A DNA stretch of 64,000 nucleotides, taken from assembly GCF_017813235.1 (NCBI RefSeq), contig NZ_JAGISH010000002.1, positions 248,001-312,000 on the forward strand. The letters run 5' to 3'. Below the pieces are notes generated by a model. The model was given only the letters and a program-made list of their open reading frames with translations, searched no databases and was not told the DNA's origin. The number at the start of each line of letters is the position of its first letter. Positions within the stretch are counted from its first letter, which is position 1. Position numbers and translations under genes: made by a program. Positions 1-8,365 of this stretch are shown in pieces. This DNA is from Sagittula salina. GTDB lineage: Bacteria; Pseudomonadota; Alphaproteobacteria; Rhodobacterales; Rhodobacteraceae.

Positions 1-147
1 GAGGGTGAAGTCGTCATGCTCGGGCGGCTGAAAGCGGGAACGCTCTCTGCTCTGATGCTGTGGGGGCTGCAGGATCGCGGCAACAATATCGCGCTGGTTC
101 CGATTTCAGTGGTGCTGAAGGAAGCTGTGGAGCCTGCTTTGGAATGA
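1..147 (+). CDS. 3' end of an unidentified gene (partial)
   Basis: An open frame runs from the first base of the window to a TGA at 145-147 and gives 48 residues. The codons have the GC-rich third positions expected of this genome. The visible C-terminus is mostly hydrophobic and ends in a short acidic tail (VEPALE). I do not recognise the family and cannot assign a function. The next gene is convergent, so this one is probably the last gene of a transcript coming from outside the window. Confidence 0.5.
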   Translation, partial: EGEVVMLGRLKAGTLSALMLWGLQDRGNNIALVPISVVLKEAVEPALE

Positions 148-273
148 GCTGCACGCTGTGCCGTCGGTGGTTGCGAAGCAGTGAAGCCGGGGGCAGGTCA
201 GGCTAAGTGATTATGTGTTTTTTCAAAAAGTAGCAGGGCGCCCGTTCACGTATGAGCGGCGCACGAGCACCTG

Positions 274-933
274 TCAGGCGGCCGCCCAGTGTTCCAGTGT
301 GGTCGCCAGGTCGCCGTAGCCGGTATAGCGTCGTTCGAAGGCCAGGCCGAGGCGGGCGGCGCAATCGCGGGCCTTGGCGGTAAGACTGTCATCCTGTGTC
401 TGGGCGAGGTAGACGAGTTTCTCGTAATTGCCGAAATACATAGCGAGCAGATCCGGATGGCGGTCGAGACCCAGCGGTTTCCAGACGAAAGCGTCGAACT
501 GCCGGGCTAGAAAGTCGGTCAGGTAAAAGGACGTGATTTCGTCGCGGGCGGCGAAGCGGCCCAGCCCGTCGAAGAACGCGTAACAATGCGGGCCTGCAAC
601 CATTTCCACGCCGAGGTCGTCGCAGGTACGCTCAAGCTCCCCACCTGTACCGCAATCGGCGTAGACTACGGCAAGCCGGTCGTAGGCGTCGCGGTGCTCG
701 ATCACGGCGTCGCGGACGGCATCGGGAATCCGGTCGGGGTGGTTATGCAGGATTGCGGGCAGACAGGTGACGTCCACATGCGCCCAGCCGTTGAGTCGGA
801 TCAGCGCAAGGATTTCGCGGGCCAGTGCACCGCAAGCGATGAGCAGCGTGCGACCGCGACCGGAGGCGGCGAACCCCTCGCTCGTCAGCCGGGCGTCGTC
901 GGGAAGGGTGGTTTCAAGTGGTCTTGTCGTCAT
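274..933 (-). CDS. DUF1638 family protein
   Basis: This 219-residue protein matches the DUF1638 family. It has the N-terminal hydrophobic strand LLIACGALAREI, the central YADCGTGGELE segment and the HCYAFFDG segment with conserved Cys and His. The biochemical role of the family is not established; in Rhodobacteraceae it is commonly found near corrinoid methyltransferase genes, as here. The start at 933 is preferred over an in-frame ATG 30 bases upstream because it lies inside the end of the upstream small membrane gene, so translation is probably coupled. The conserved Cys/His residues suggest a metal or cofactor site, but that is inference. Confidence 0.85.
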   Translation of the reverse strand: MTTRPLETTLPDDARLTSEGFAASGRGRTLLIACGALAREILALIRLNGWAHVDVTCLPAILHNHPDRIPDAVRDAVIEHRDAYDRLAVVYADCGTGGELERTCDDLGVEMVAGPHCYAFFDGLGRFAARDEITSFYLTDFLARQFDAFVWKPLGLDRHPDLLAMYFGNYEKLVYLAQTQDDSLTAKARDCAARLGLAFERRYTGYGDLATTLEHWAAA

Positions 934-1087
934 GGGGCACGGGAGCGGCGGCCCAGAGACCAAAAGCCGCGACGAGGATCAGGATCGCCAGCACCGCGAG
1001 CGCCCCCCAGCTCGACAGCGCCCAGAGCGCCAGAACCAGCGCAACGAGGGCCGCAAAGACCAGAAGTGCAAAAGACGTGACGGGCAT
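914..1087 (-). CDS. Small membrane protein upstream of the DUF1638 gene
   Basis: This 57-residue protein has two closely spaced hydrophobic stretches (residues about 5-22 and 25-43) and a short polar C-terminus (PHDDKTT). A good ribosome binding site (GAGGAG) lies 6-11 bases before the ATG at 1087. Its last 20 bases overlap the start of the DUF1638 gene in another frame, so the two are likely one transcript with coupled translation. I do not recognise the family. An in-frame ATG further upstream exists but lacks a comparable ribosome binding site. Confidence 0.6.
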   Translation of the reverse strand: MPVTSFALLVFAALVALVLALWALSSWGALAVLAILILVAAFGLWAAAPVPHDDKTT

Positions 1088-1223
1088 GACCAATCTCCTC
1101 ATGACAAGAGTATGATGCAGCAAAGGGTAAAGAAAAAGGCCATTCTACGAATTTTCCGCAATCGGCGACCGGAAAAGGGCGATGTCTGTGTGGGTCCCCA
1201 TGGGGTGGCTGACCATCGTGGCT

Positions 1224-1244
1224 GCCCCGCCTGAGTGGCGGGGC
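1224..1244 (-). terminator. GC-rich hairpin downstream of the corrinoid protein gene
   Basis: The arms GCCCCGCC and GGCGGGGC are perfect complements around the loop TGAGT. The hairpin lies about 70 bases past the corrinoid protein stop codon in its reading direction. There is no clear U-run after it, so it may be a weak terminator or an mRNA 3'-end stabiliser. Confidence 0.4.
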
Positions 1245-1312
1245 CGGTCATTGTATGGCCGGAAGTGTATGTGCCGGAAGTGGATCCATGAGGGGGCCGT
1301 CACCCTGGAACG

Positions 1313-2017
1313 TCAGCCCGCAGCCATCTGGTTATGCTTGCGCGCGATAAACTGTTTCGCGGTTTCCACCGCCACGGCCGCGTCGCGGCAGTAGGCATCG
1401 GCACCGATGGCGCGGCCGAATTCCTCGTTCAGCGGCGCACCGCCCACCAGCACGATGTAGTTGTCGCGAATGCCCTGTTCCTTCATCGTGTCGATCACAA
1501 CCTTCATATACGGCATGGTGGTGGTCAGCAGGGCAGACATGCCGAGGATATCGGCGTCCTCGGCTTTCAGGGCGTCGAGGTATTTTTCGACCGGGTTGTT
1601 GATTCCGAGGTCGACGACCTCGAAACCTGCACCCTCCATCATCATCGACACGAGGTTCTTGCCGATGTCGTGGATGTCGCCCTTCACCGTGCCGATGACC
1701 ATCTTGCCCATACGGGGGGCGCCGGTTTCGGCCAGAAGCGGCTTCAGGATGGCCATGCCGCCCTTCATCGCGTTGGCGGCCAGCAGCACCTCGGGGACGA
1801 ACAGGATACCATCGCGGAAGTCGTTACCAACGATGGTCATGCCGCCCACCAGCGCCTTTGTCAGGACATCATAGGGGGTCCATCCGCGGTCCAGTAGGAT
1901 GTTCACGCCTTCCTCGATCTCTTCCTTGAGACCGTCGTAGAGGTCGTCGAACATCTGCTGCACAAGCTCGTCGTCGTCGAGTTCGGAGAGGATGATCTCG
2001 TCGTCTTCGTCTGCCAT
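1313..2017 (-). CDS. Corrinoid (cobalamin-binding) methyl-carrier protein
   Basis: This 234-residue protein has the two domains of corrinoid proteins such as MtbC, MttC or the B12 module of MetH. An acidic N-terminus leads into a helical cap domain (about residues 15-95), followed by a Rossmann-type cobalamin domain. The cobalamin lower-ligand motif is DIHDIGKN, with His116 expected to coordinate cobalt; the later SALLTTT and VLVGGAPLN motifs also fit the fold. It should shuttle a methyl group between a substrate methyltransferase and an acceptor. A Bmt-like homocysteine methyltransferase and an MttB-type protein are encoded close by. It could serve a split methionine synthase, amine demethylation, or both; the sequence alone does not decide. 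Confidence 0.92.
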   Translation of the reverse strand: MADEDDEIILSELDDDELVQQMFDDLYDGLKEEIEEGVNILLDRGWTPYDVLTKALVGGMTIVGNDFRDGILFVPEVLLAANAMKGGMAILKPLLAETGAPRMGKMVIGTVKGDIHDIGKNLVSMMMEGAGFEVVDLGINNPVEKYLDALKAEDADILGMSALLTTTMPYMKVVIDTMKEQGIRDNYIVLVGGAPLNEEFGRAIGADAYCRDAAVAVETAKQFIARKHNQMAAG

Positions 2018-2072
2018 TTCGCGTTTCCTTCTTGCGGGCGCAGGGGCAAGGGTCTGTCGGGGACCGTCCTGC

Positions 2073-2101
2073 GACTAATCGTCGTTTTCCGTCTACGTCA
2101 A
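2073..2101 (-). promoter_or_regulatory. Candidate sigma70-type promoter of the corrinoid protein gene
   Basis: On the minus strand TTGACG (2101-2096) is followed after exactly 17 bases by TTAGTC (2078-2073). The -35 is good and the -10 is weak. It ends about 55 bases before the corrinoid protein start codon. Confidence 0.35.
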
Positions 2102-2170
2102 TTGGCGGATTGCGACATTGGGCGCAGACAATCCGACCTGAGGCATTGAGTTTAGGGGGGGATTGTCAAT

Positions 2171-2185
2171 GTTCCACTTACGTTC
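2171..2185 (+). promoter_or_regulatory. LexA-type SOS box (GTTC-N7-GTTC)
   Basis: The direct repeat GTTC CACTTAC GTTC matches the alphaproteobacterial LexA operator GTTC-N7-GTTC exactly. It ends 12 bases before the start codon of the radical-SAM gene, where a bound repressor would block initiation. The orthologous Pseudomonas aeruginosa gene PA0069 is, as I recall, part of that organism's LexA regulon, which supports the reading. Confidence 0.65.
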
Positions 2186-2197
2186 TATTTTTGGTGC

Positions 2198-3283
2198 ATG
2201 GATGATGAGCGCCACCGTGTCGAACAGGAGCGCCGCCGGGGGCGCGCGGCGCTTACGGCGGAAGTCGGGAGATTCGAACGGTTCAGCCGGGTCGAGGTGG
2301 CAGACGGCTGGGACATCCCCGAAGAGAACGGCGTGCTGCGCACCACCGTGCGGGAGGAACGCGCGCGTTCGGTCGTCAACTACGTCGCCTCTCCGGACCT
2401 GCCGTTTGACCGATCTCTCAACCCTTACCGGGGATGCGAGCACGGCTGCATTTACTGCTTTGCCCGCCCGTCGCACGCCTACCTCGGGTTGTCGCCCGGG
2501 CTGGATTTCGAAACCCAGCTTGTGGCCCGCCCCAACGCGCCGGAGGTGCTGGCAAAGGAGCTGTCGGCGAAGCGCTACCGCGTGCAGCCGCTGGCCATCG
2601 GAACCAATACCGACCCCTATCAGCCCATCGAGCGTGACCGCGGAATCATGCGCGCCTGCCTGGAGGTGCTGCGCGCCTTCCGCCACCCGGTCGCCATCGT
2701 GACCAAGGGCGTGCTGATCGAACGCGACCTTGATATCCTCGGTGATATGGCGGCGCAGGGGCTGGTGCGGGTGGGCATATCCGTCACGACCCTGGACGCC
2801 GGTCTGGCCCGACGGATGGAGCCGCGCTGTCCGGCCCCGGCAAGACGCCTGCAGGCGGTCCGCGCCTGCGTTGCGGCGGGCGTGCCGGTGCGGATCATGG
2901 CTTCGCCCATGATCCCGGCGCTGAGCGATCCCGAACTGGAAAAGATCCTCGAAGCCGGAAAGGACGCCGGCGCCTGCTCTGCAAGCTACATCATGTTGCG
3001 TTTGCCCCGCGAGGTCGCCGGGCTCTGGCAGGACTGGCTGGCAGAGCATTACCCGGACCGGGCGGCGCGCGTCATGGGACATGTGAAGGCGATGCATGGG
3101 GGCGATGTCTACTCCGCAAAGTGGTTTCACCGGATGAAGGGCGAGGGCGTCTACGCCGATCTCGTGGCGCAACGCTTCCGCCGGGCTGTGCGGCGGTTGG
3201 GGCTTGATAGCGTGCAGCCGCGATTGCGCTGCGATCTGTTCCGGGTACCGCCGCGCCCGGGCGAACAGCTTTCGCTGTTCTGA
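2198..3283 (+). CDS. PA0069 family radical SAM protein
   Basis: This 361-residue protein is a radical SAM enzyme of the COG1533 (SplB-like) group, PA0069 subfamily. The motif CEHGCIYC supplies the 4Fe-4S cysteines Cys80, Cys84 and Cys87 in CX3CX2C spacing. It follows the subfamily signature SLNPYRGC and precedes AIGTNTDPYQP, typical of these proteins. The substrate is unknown; relation to spore photoproduct lyase and the LexA box in front of the gene point to a DNA-damage role. The gene is on its own strand between two minus-strand genes. The start has no strong ribosome binding site, and the 5' untranslated region holds the operator. Confidence 0.9.
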   Translation: MDDERHRVEQERRRGRAALTAEVGRFERFSRVEVADGWDIPEENGVLRTTVREERARSVVNYVASPDLPFDRSLNPYRGCEHGCIYCFARPSHAYLGLSPGLDFETQLVARPNAPEVLAKELSAKRYRVQPLAIGTNTDPYQPIERDRGIMRACLEVLRAFRHPVAIVTKGVLIERDLDILGDMAAQGLVRVGISVTTLDAGLARRMEPRCPAPARRLQAVRACVAAGVPVRIMASPMIPALSDPELEKILEAGKDAGACSASYIMLRLPREVAGLWQDWLAEHYPDRAARVMGHVKAMHGGDVYSAKWFHRMKGEGVYADLVAQRFRRAVRRLGLDSVQPRLRCDLFRVPPRPGEQLSLF

Positions 3284-3326
3284 GGCGCGCCCGGTGGCAG
3301 GTCGAGCCCCCCCGACCTGCGACATC

Positions 3327-4340
3327 TCAGCCGCGACGGCGGCCGCGGCGCTCTCGCGTCGGGGCCGGGGCGTCGCCCGTCCCGTCGGAGGCGGAGGAGA
3401 AGCCACCCAGCCGCGCCGCGATATCCTCCAGCGTGGGCGCCGGACCCTTCGGGCGGGTCTCCAGCGCGTCGCGCATGGCCTTCAGGTGCACCGGCATGGT
3501 GCCGCAGCAGCCCCCGATGATGCGCGCGCCGGCGTCCCGGGCAAGGCAGGCGTAATCGGCCATCAGTTCGGGCGTGCCGTCGTAGTGGATGTGTCCTTCG
3601 ACGTATTTCGGGATGCCTGCGTTACCCTTGGCGATCAGCGGCCGCGTGGTGCCGGTGGCGGCAAAGCCAAGCAGCGTCCGCATCAGGTCCGATGCTCCGA
3701 CGCCGCAGTTGGCGCCAAAGGCGATGGGCGGGTTCGGCAGGCCCTCGACCATCTCCACCATGGCAGGCGCGGTCATCCCCATCATCGTGCGTCCGGCCGT
3801 GTCAAAGGACATGGTCCCGCACCACGGGGCGCCGATGTTGCCAAAGGCTTCGGCCGCCGCGCGGTATTCCTCCGGGGCAGAAATCGTCTCGACCCACAGA
3901 ACATCCGCGCCGCCGTCCATCAGACCCTTCGCGGTTTCCTCGAACATCTCAACCGCATCGGCGTGCGACAGGGTGCCCGCGGCGCCCATGATCTCGCCGG
4001 TCGGACCGACGGAGCCCGCCACAATGATCCCGCGCCCTGCGGCATCCGCCACCTCGCGGCCCAGTTCAGCCGCCAGTTTCGACAGTTCATAGGCACGATG
4101 GCCTGCCTCGTGCAGCTTCAGTCGCGACCGGTTGGCACCGAAGGAATTGGTCAGGAAGATGTCCGACCCTGCCTCCACCGAACCCCGGTAAAGTGCGCGG
4201 ATCTTGTCCTGTTCGGTCTCGTTCCAGAACTCGGGCGCGTCGCCGGATTGCAGCCCCATGTTGAACAGGTTGGTGCCGGTGGCGCCATCGGCCAGCAGCC
4301 AGTCGCGGTCGGCCAGGGCGCGGGTAAGAGCGTCGGTCAT
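3327..4340 (-). CDS. bmt: Betaine/methyl-corrinoid--homocysteine S-methyltransferase (Bmt, MetH N-terminal-like)
   Basis: This 337-residue protein is a homocysteine S-methyltransferase barrel like the N-terminal module of MetH and like BHMT. The zinc ligands are Cys212 in GANCGVG and Cys278-Cys279 in IIGGCCGT. The N-terminal LLADGATGTNL and LTNSFGANR motifs bind homocysteine and shape the barrel. It makes methionine from homocysteine, using betaine or a methylated corrinoid protein as donor. The C-terminus is a Pro/Gly/Arg-rich tail. I chose the ATG at 4340 because AGGAG stands just upstream and MTDALTRA is the family-like N-terminus. The corrinoid protein gene one position away makes a split MetH plausible. 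Confidence 0.88.
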   Translation of the reverse strand: MTDALTRALADRDWLLADGATGTNLFNMGLQSGDAPEFWNETEQDKIRALYRGSVEAGSDIFLTNSFGANRSRLKLHEAGHRAYELSKLAAELGREVADAAGRGIIVAGSVGPTGEIMGAAGTLSHADAVEMFEETAKGLMDGGADVLWVETISAPEEYRAAAEAFGNIGAPWCGTMSFDTAGRTMMGMTAPAMVEMVEGLPNPPIAFGANCGVGASDLMRTLLGFAATGTTRPLIAKGNAGIPKYVEGHIHYDGTPELMADYACLARDAGARIIGGCCGTMPVHLKAMRDALETRPKGPAPTLEDIAARLGGFSSASDGTGDAPAPTRERRGRRRG

Positions 4341-5282
4341 CTGTTGGGGCTCCTGAGGGACGTTTGGGCGGGTGTTTTCACATCCCCGGTCATGACGCAA
4401 ACGCATAATCTGCATGAAGGTCATGAGGCGGGCCGCATGTCCGAGCCGTGCAGGGCGAGGCGATGCGACGGCAGGCGGTCCAAAATGGCGAGTCCCGTCC
4501 GGAACAGCCCGCACAACAGCTTCATGCGCCTTGCTCCCGGCAGATGACGTATGGCAGCATGGTTGGCGTTCCGAGGGCGGAGTGCAGTGCAGGCCGACGG
4601 GGGGCGCCCTGTTCTTGTCCGGGAGGCTGCCCCGCGAAGCGCGTGACAGACGTGGGTCGCTGCGAAGGCAGGCGTCAGAGCCAGCGACCGGGCAGCGCGG
4701 TGCAGAGCCCGGCGCAGCCGAGCCTCGGAAACCTGCCCATACCCAATTTTGGCCAAAGGCGTGTCGCGGCTCCGCGATCCTGCGCCAGCGTAAGAACCTG
4801 CAGGCGGCCAGTCTCGGTATCGTACCATCTTACCACAGATGCGCCTTTTCGGGAGTGTAACGATCAGCCACCATGCGTTGCCGCGCGCGATGGCCTGTTT
4901 CCAGCGTAACGGTGCCGCCAGCGGGATGCAGCCCGACAGTTTCGCATGAAAGAGCTGTCCGAGCCGCGTCCAGTCGCGCAGCACTTCCGGATCGGCCTGC
5001 GTTCTGGAGGTGACGCGCTGGCACTCCAGAGAATGCGTTTCGGACTCCAGGGTTTCGGAATTTGTGAAACCCGCGGACAGGCGGCTGCGCAAGCACGCGT
5101 CCAGACAGCGCCGGAATGCCCGCGCCCCGTGTCGGGAATGCGTCGCCTCGCGGCTTCTTCTTGGGGAAAATACTCCGGCGGAGCCCCGAAGGGGCGGGGG
5201 GTGCACCCCAATGGCGCGCGACCGCAGGTCGCGCGCCGGTCGCCGCGCGTTGCACGGCGAAACCATCGCAAAGCCGCCCGTC
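4341..5282 (+). other. 942-base stretch without a supported gene
   Basis: No frame in this interval gives a recognisable protein. A minus-strand frame stays open over most of it (to 4421), but its composition is Arg/Ala/Pro-rich, codon third positions are mixed, and no motif or family is visible. A 34-codon minus-strand frame (4421-4525) has a purine-rich sequence before its ATG but no other support. The region contains one copy of the dispersed intergenic repeat at 5153-5210. I saw no tRNA or recognisable riboswitch. Confidence 0.5.
5153..5210 (-). repeat. Dispersed intergenic repeat, copy 1
   Basis: Read on the minus strand, GC-rich inverted repeats (GGGTGCACCCC and GCCCCTTCGGGGC types) are followed by GGAGTATTTTCCCC and AAGAAGAAG. 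The copy lies about 70 bases downstream of guaA in the direction of its transcription. Five further related copies occur in this window. Confidence 0.65.
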
Positions 5283-6848
5283 TTATTCCAGTTCGATCGT
5301 GCCCGGCGGCTTCGAGGTGCAGTCGTAGAACACGCGATTCACGCCCTTCACCTCGTTGATGATCCGGGTCGAGGTCTCGCCCAGGAACTCATGACTGAAG
5401 GGATAGTAATCCGCCGTCATCCCGTCGACAGAGGTCACCGCCCGCAGCGCCAGCGCGTAGTCGTAGGTGCGACCGTCGCCCATGACACCCACCGTGCGCA
5501 TGGGCAGGATTGCGGCAAACGCCTGCCAGATCTCGTCATACAGTCCGTGCTTTCGGATCTGATCAATGTAGATCGCGTCCGCCTTGCGCAGGATCTCCAG
5601 CTTTTCGCGGGTGATCTCTCCGGGGCAGCGGATCGCGAGGCCCGGACCGGGGAAGGGGTGCCGCCCGATGAAGGACGCGGGCAGGCCCAGCTCGTGCCCC
5701 AGCGCCCGTACCTCGTCCTTGAAGAGTTCGCGCAGCGGCTCCACCAGCTTCAGTCCCATCTTTTCCGGCAGGCCACCCACGTTGTGGTGCGATTTGATCG
5801 TGACCGAAGGCCCGCCTGAGAACGAAACCGACTCGATGACATCCGGATACAGCGTGCCTTGGGCGAGGAATTCGGCCCCCTCGATTCCGTCCGCGTACTT
5901 CTGGAAGACATCGATGAAGAGCTTGCCGATGGTCTTGCGCTTCACCTCGGGGTCGGACACTCCCTCCAGCGCACCGAGGAAAAGGTCCGCCTCATCGGCG
6001 TGGATCAGATTCAGGTTGTAGTTGTCGCGGAACATGGCGACGACCTGCTCTGCCTCGTTCAGTCGCAACAAGCCATGGTCGACAAAGACGCACGTCAGCT
6101 GATCGCCGATGGCCTCGTGCAGCAGGATGCCGGTGACGGAGCTGTCGACGCCCCCCGACAGCGCGCAGATCACCTGCTTGTCGCCGACCTGTTCGCGGAT
6201 CTTTGCAATCATCTCTTCGCGGTAGGCGCCCATGGTCCAGTCGCCGGTGAACCCCGCCAGGCGGATGAAGTTTTCGTAGAGTGTCGCACCGTTGGGCGTG
6301 TGATGCACCTCCGGGTGGAACTGTACCGCGTAGAACCGCCGTTCCAGGTCCGCCGTCATGGCGAAGGGCGCACCCGGCGAGGTGCCATAAACCTCGAATC
6401 CCGGAGCCAGTTCCGCCACGTGGTCGCCGTGGCTCATCCAGACCTGCTCACGACCCGTTCCGTCCATGAACCAACCGTTGAAGAAATCGGTTGTCCGCTC
6501 GGAGGGCGCCACCCAGGCGCGGCCGAATTCGGCGGTGTGGCTTTCGCCCGCTTTGACGCGGCCGCCGAGGTCCTGCATCATGACCTGCTGGCCATAGCAG
6601 ATCCCGAGGATCGGTACGCCGAGGTCGTATACGGCCTTCGGAGGGCGCGGCGACCCGTCGCGGGTCACGCTGTCGGGGCCGCCGGAAAAGATCACGGCCC
6701 GGGGGGCGAAGTCCTGAAGGAACGCGTCGGTGACGTTCTGATAGGGGTGGATTTCACAGTAGACGTTCAGCTCCCGCAGGCGGCGCGCGATAAGCTGCGT
6801 GACCTGCGAACCGAAGTCGATGATGAGGAGGCGCTGATGCTGGGTCAT
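5283..6848 (-). CDS. guaA: GMP synthase (glutamine-hydrolysing)
   Basis: The 521-residue protein converts XMP, ATP and glutamine to GMP. The class I glutamine amidotransferase domain (about 1-195) has catalytic Cys84 in GICYGQQ and the pair His178/Glu180 in FHPEV. The ATP pyrophosphatase domain carries the P-loop SGGVDSS (231-237), and the C-terminal dimerisation domain ends in PPGTIELE, as in other GuaA proteins. The ATG at 6848 was chosen because it gives the family N-terminus and has GGGAAG upstream; an in-frame ATG 12 bases earlier is less likely. The neighbouring genes are unrelated to purine synthesis. Confidence 0.98.
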   Translation of the reverse strand: MTQHQRLLIIDFGSQVTQLIARRLRELNVYCEIHPYQNVTDAFLQDFAPRAVIFSGGPDSVTRDGSPRPPKAVYDLGVPILGICYGQQVMMQDLGGRVKAGESHTAEFGRAWVAPSERTTDFFNGWFMDGTGREQVWMSHGDHVAELAPGFEVYGTSPGAPFAMTADLERRFYAVQFHPEVHHTPNGATLYENFIRLAGFTGDWTMGAYREEMIAKIREQVGDKQVICALSGGVDSSVTGILLHEAIGDQLTCVFVDHGLLRLNEAEQVVAMFRDNYNLNLIHADEADLFLGALEGVSDPEVKRKTIGKLFIDVFQKYADGIEGAEFLAQGTLYPDVIESVSFSGGPSVTIKSHHNVGGLPEKMGLKLVEPLRELFKDEVRALGHELGLPASFIGRHPFPGPGLAIRCPGEITREKLEILRKADAIYIDQIRKHGLYDEIWQAFAAILPMRTVGVMGDGRTYDYALALRAVTSVDGMTADYYPFSHEFLGETSTRIINEVKGVNRVFYDCTSKPPGTIELE

Positions 6849-6917
6849 GGCGCTTCCCATAGGGCCGCGATGGCCAACGCGCAAGAGGGAGGGCCCGCCG
6901 GGGCCCTCCCGACGGCC

Positions 6918-8177
6918 TTACCAGCGGTAGGTGACGCCGAAAGCGGTTTCGTTCTGGGCCATGCTCACCTTTACCTTCTGGGCCACGCCGGTCAGGGCGG
7001 CGTTCGTCCCCTCCACCGAGGTGTCGAAGGCATGCGAGTAGGAGCCGGTCAGGCCCCAGTGCTCGTCTATGCGGTAGGATGCCCCGACAGAGGCGTGCCA
7101 CTGCGGCGTCGCGGGGGCGAGGCTGTTCATCACCGCCGATGGCCCGTCGAAGGCTGCCGTGGCGTGGCTCACCCCACTGCGGAACGTCCAGCGCGCGTCA
7201 TGGCGCCAGACTGCGCCGAGGCGAACGATATCCATGTCCTTCCATCCGAACCCCATGCCGTTCGCCGCCCCCAGCGCACCCGACGGCGGGGCGTTGGAAT
7301 TACCGAGGGCGGCAATATCGGAATACCAGATGCGCTGCACTTCCGCCGTCACCGTCAGCCGGTCCAGCGTGGCGGGCGTGTAGGCCACCCCCAGTGTCGC
7401 ACTGGCAGGAATGTCGAAATCACCCCCTTCGGCGAAGAGGCCGGCGTATTTGTCGAAGGGCTGCATGTCGATGCGCGTGCGGTAGCTGGCGCCAAAGGCC
7501 AGTTCCGCGGTCGGTTCCCACAGAGCCCCGACGGTCACGCCAAACCCTGTGGACCAGTCGTCGCCCTGGTTGGTTACCTTGCCGGGGTTGGCGGAAAGGC
7601 CCGCGAATGCCTCCAGTCCGGTGGCGCTGAAGCGTTGCACCGCGAGGATGGGAGCGACGCCGACCGACAGCGTTTCGCTCGCCTTGTAGCTGAGGTTCAC
7701 GCTCACAAAAGCCTGTTCGAGGTTCACCCCAACCGGGTTCGACCCTGCGCCGAAGCCGGCAAAGAAGTTGGGCTCGTACTCGGTGTTCATGCCGCCGTTG
7801 GCGGTGATGAAGGCCCCCAATGCAAACCGGTCGCTGAGGACAAAATTCGCCCCGCCGCAGGGGATGATGAAGTCGTCGTTACGGCTGGTGTAACTGCCTG
7901 CGATCAGCGGGCCGCCGGGGTCGATCTCGGTCGAGCGGTCAGGCCGGAAATAGGTCAGGCAGAAGCCCGCCACATTGCCCACCTTGTGTCCCATGGCGGG
8001 GTTCATCGCGAGGCCCAGCACGCCGGCTGGCACCGCCACGCCAGCCCCGGCCATGCCCTTCGACGCACCGCCATAACCATTGGCGAAATAGCCGTTCGTC
8101 GCCTGTGCGGGCAATGCCGCGACGCAGCAGGCCGCAACCGACCCTGCGCCCAAGAGGCGTTTCATCGTGTCTGTCAT
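6918..8177 (-). CDS. FadL/OmpP1/TodX family outer-membrane transporter
   Basis: This 419-residue protein starts with a signal peptide that ends at LPAQA, followed by the FadL-type mature N-terminus TNGYFANGYGGASKGMAGAG. The NPA motif and alternating hydrophobic strands ending in an aromatic residue (FGVTYRW) fit a 14-stranded outer-membrane barrel that moves hydrophobic compounds such as long-chain fatty acids inward. The exact ligand cannot be read from the sequence. The start at 8177 gives a proper signal peptide; the longer frame would place a charged stretch in front of it. GGAGG lies about 14 bases upstream. Confidence 0.9.
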   Translation of the reverse strand: MTDTMKRLLGAGSVAACCVAALPAQATNGYFANGYGGASKGMAGAGVAVPAGVLGLAMNPAMGHKVGNVAGFCLTYFRPDRSTEIDPGGPLIAGSYTSRNDDFIIPCGGANFVLSDRFALGAFITANGGMNTEYEPNFFAGFGAGSNPVGVNLEQAFVSVNLSYKASETLSVGVAPILAVQRFSATGLEAFAGLSANPGKVTNQGDDWSTGFGVTVGALWEPTAELAFGASYRTRIDMQPFDKYAGLFAEGGDFDIPASATLGVAYTPATLDRLTVTAEVQRIWYSDIAALGNSNAPPSGALGAANGMGFGWKDMDIVRLGAVWRHDARWTFRSGVSHATAAFDGPSAVMNSLAPATPQWHASVGASYRIDEHWGLTGSYSHAFDTSVEGTNAALTGVAQKVKVSMAQNETAFGVTYRW

Positions 8178-8269
8178 GTGGGGGAACCCTCCTCCGTCCC
8201 ATGGTTTCCGGCCGCGCATGGCCGGTGTGGTTCCGGCTCCTTCGTCTGACGCAAAGGTATTCCAGAATC

Positions 8270-8275
8270 ATTATA
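8270..8275 (-). promoter_or_regulatory. Candidate -10 element upstream of the FadL-type gene
   Basis: A perfect TATAAT on the minus strand lies in an AT-rich patch that stands out in this GC-rich genome, 93 bases before the start codon. No good -35 hexamer is visible at 16-18 bases, so an activator may be needed. Confidence 0.35.
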
Positions 8276-8365
8276 TTAGAGGTTGAGAATATCATCTGTC
8301 ACCAAAAACAACCGCTGCGCTGCGGCATGACCCGCACGGCATGGGCGGCCGCGCGGGTTGGTGCA

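Noticed and set aside
2262-2283. GATTCGAAC resembling a tRNA T-arm on the minus strand
   Set aside because: It lies in the coding sequence of the radical SAM gene (VGRFERFS), and no cloverleaf can be formed around it.
4341-4520. SAM or cobalamin riboswitch upstream of bmt
   Set aside because: I looked for the conserved core sequences of SAM-II and cobalamin riboswitches and could not find them. A covariance search would be decisive.
4421-4525. A 34-codon minus-strand frame starting MKLLCGLF upstream of bmt
   Set aside because: A purine-rich stretch precedes its ATG, but there is no conservation evidence and it is too short to support as a gene.
5859-8249. A 796-codon plus-strand open frame
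   Set aside because: It is antisense to guaA and the FadL-type gene, has no recognisable domain and no convincing ribosome binding site.
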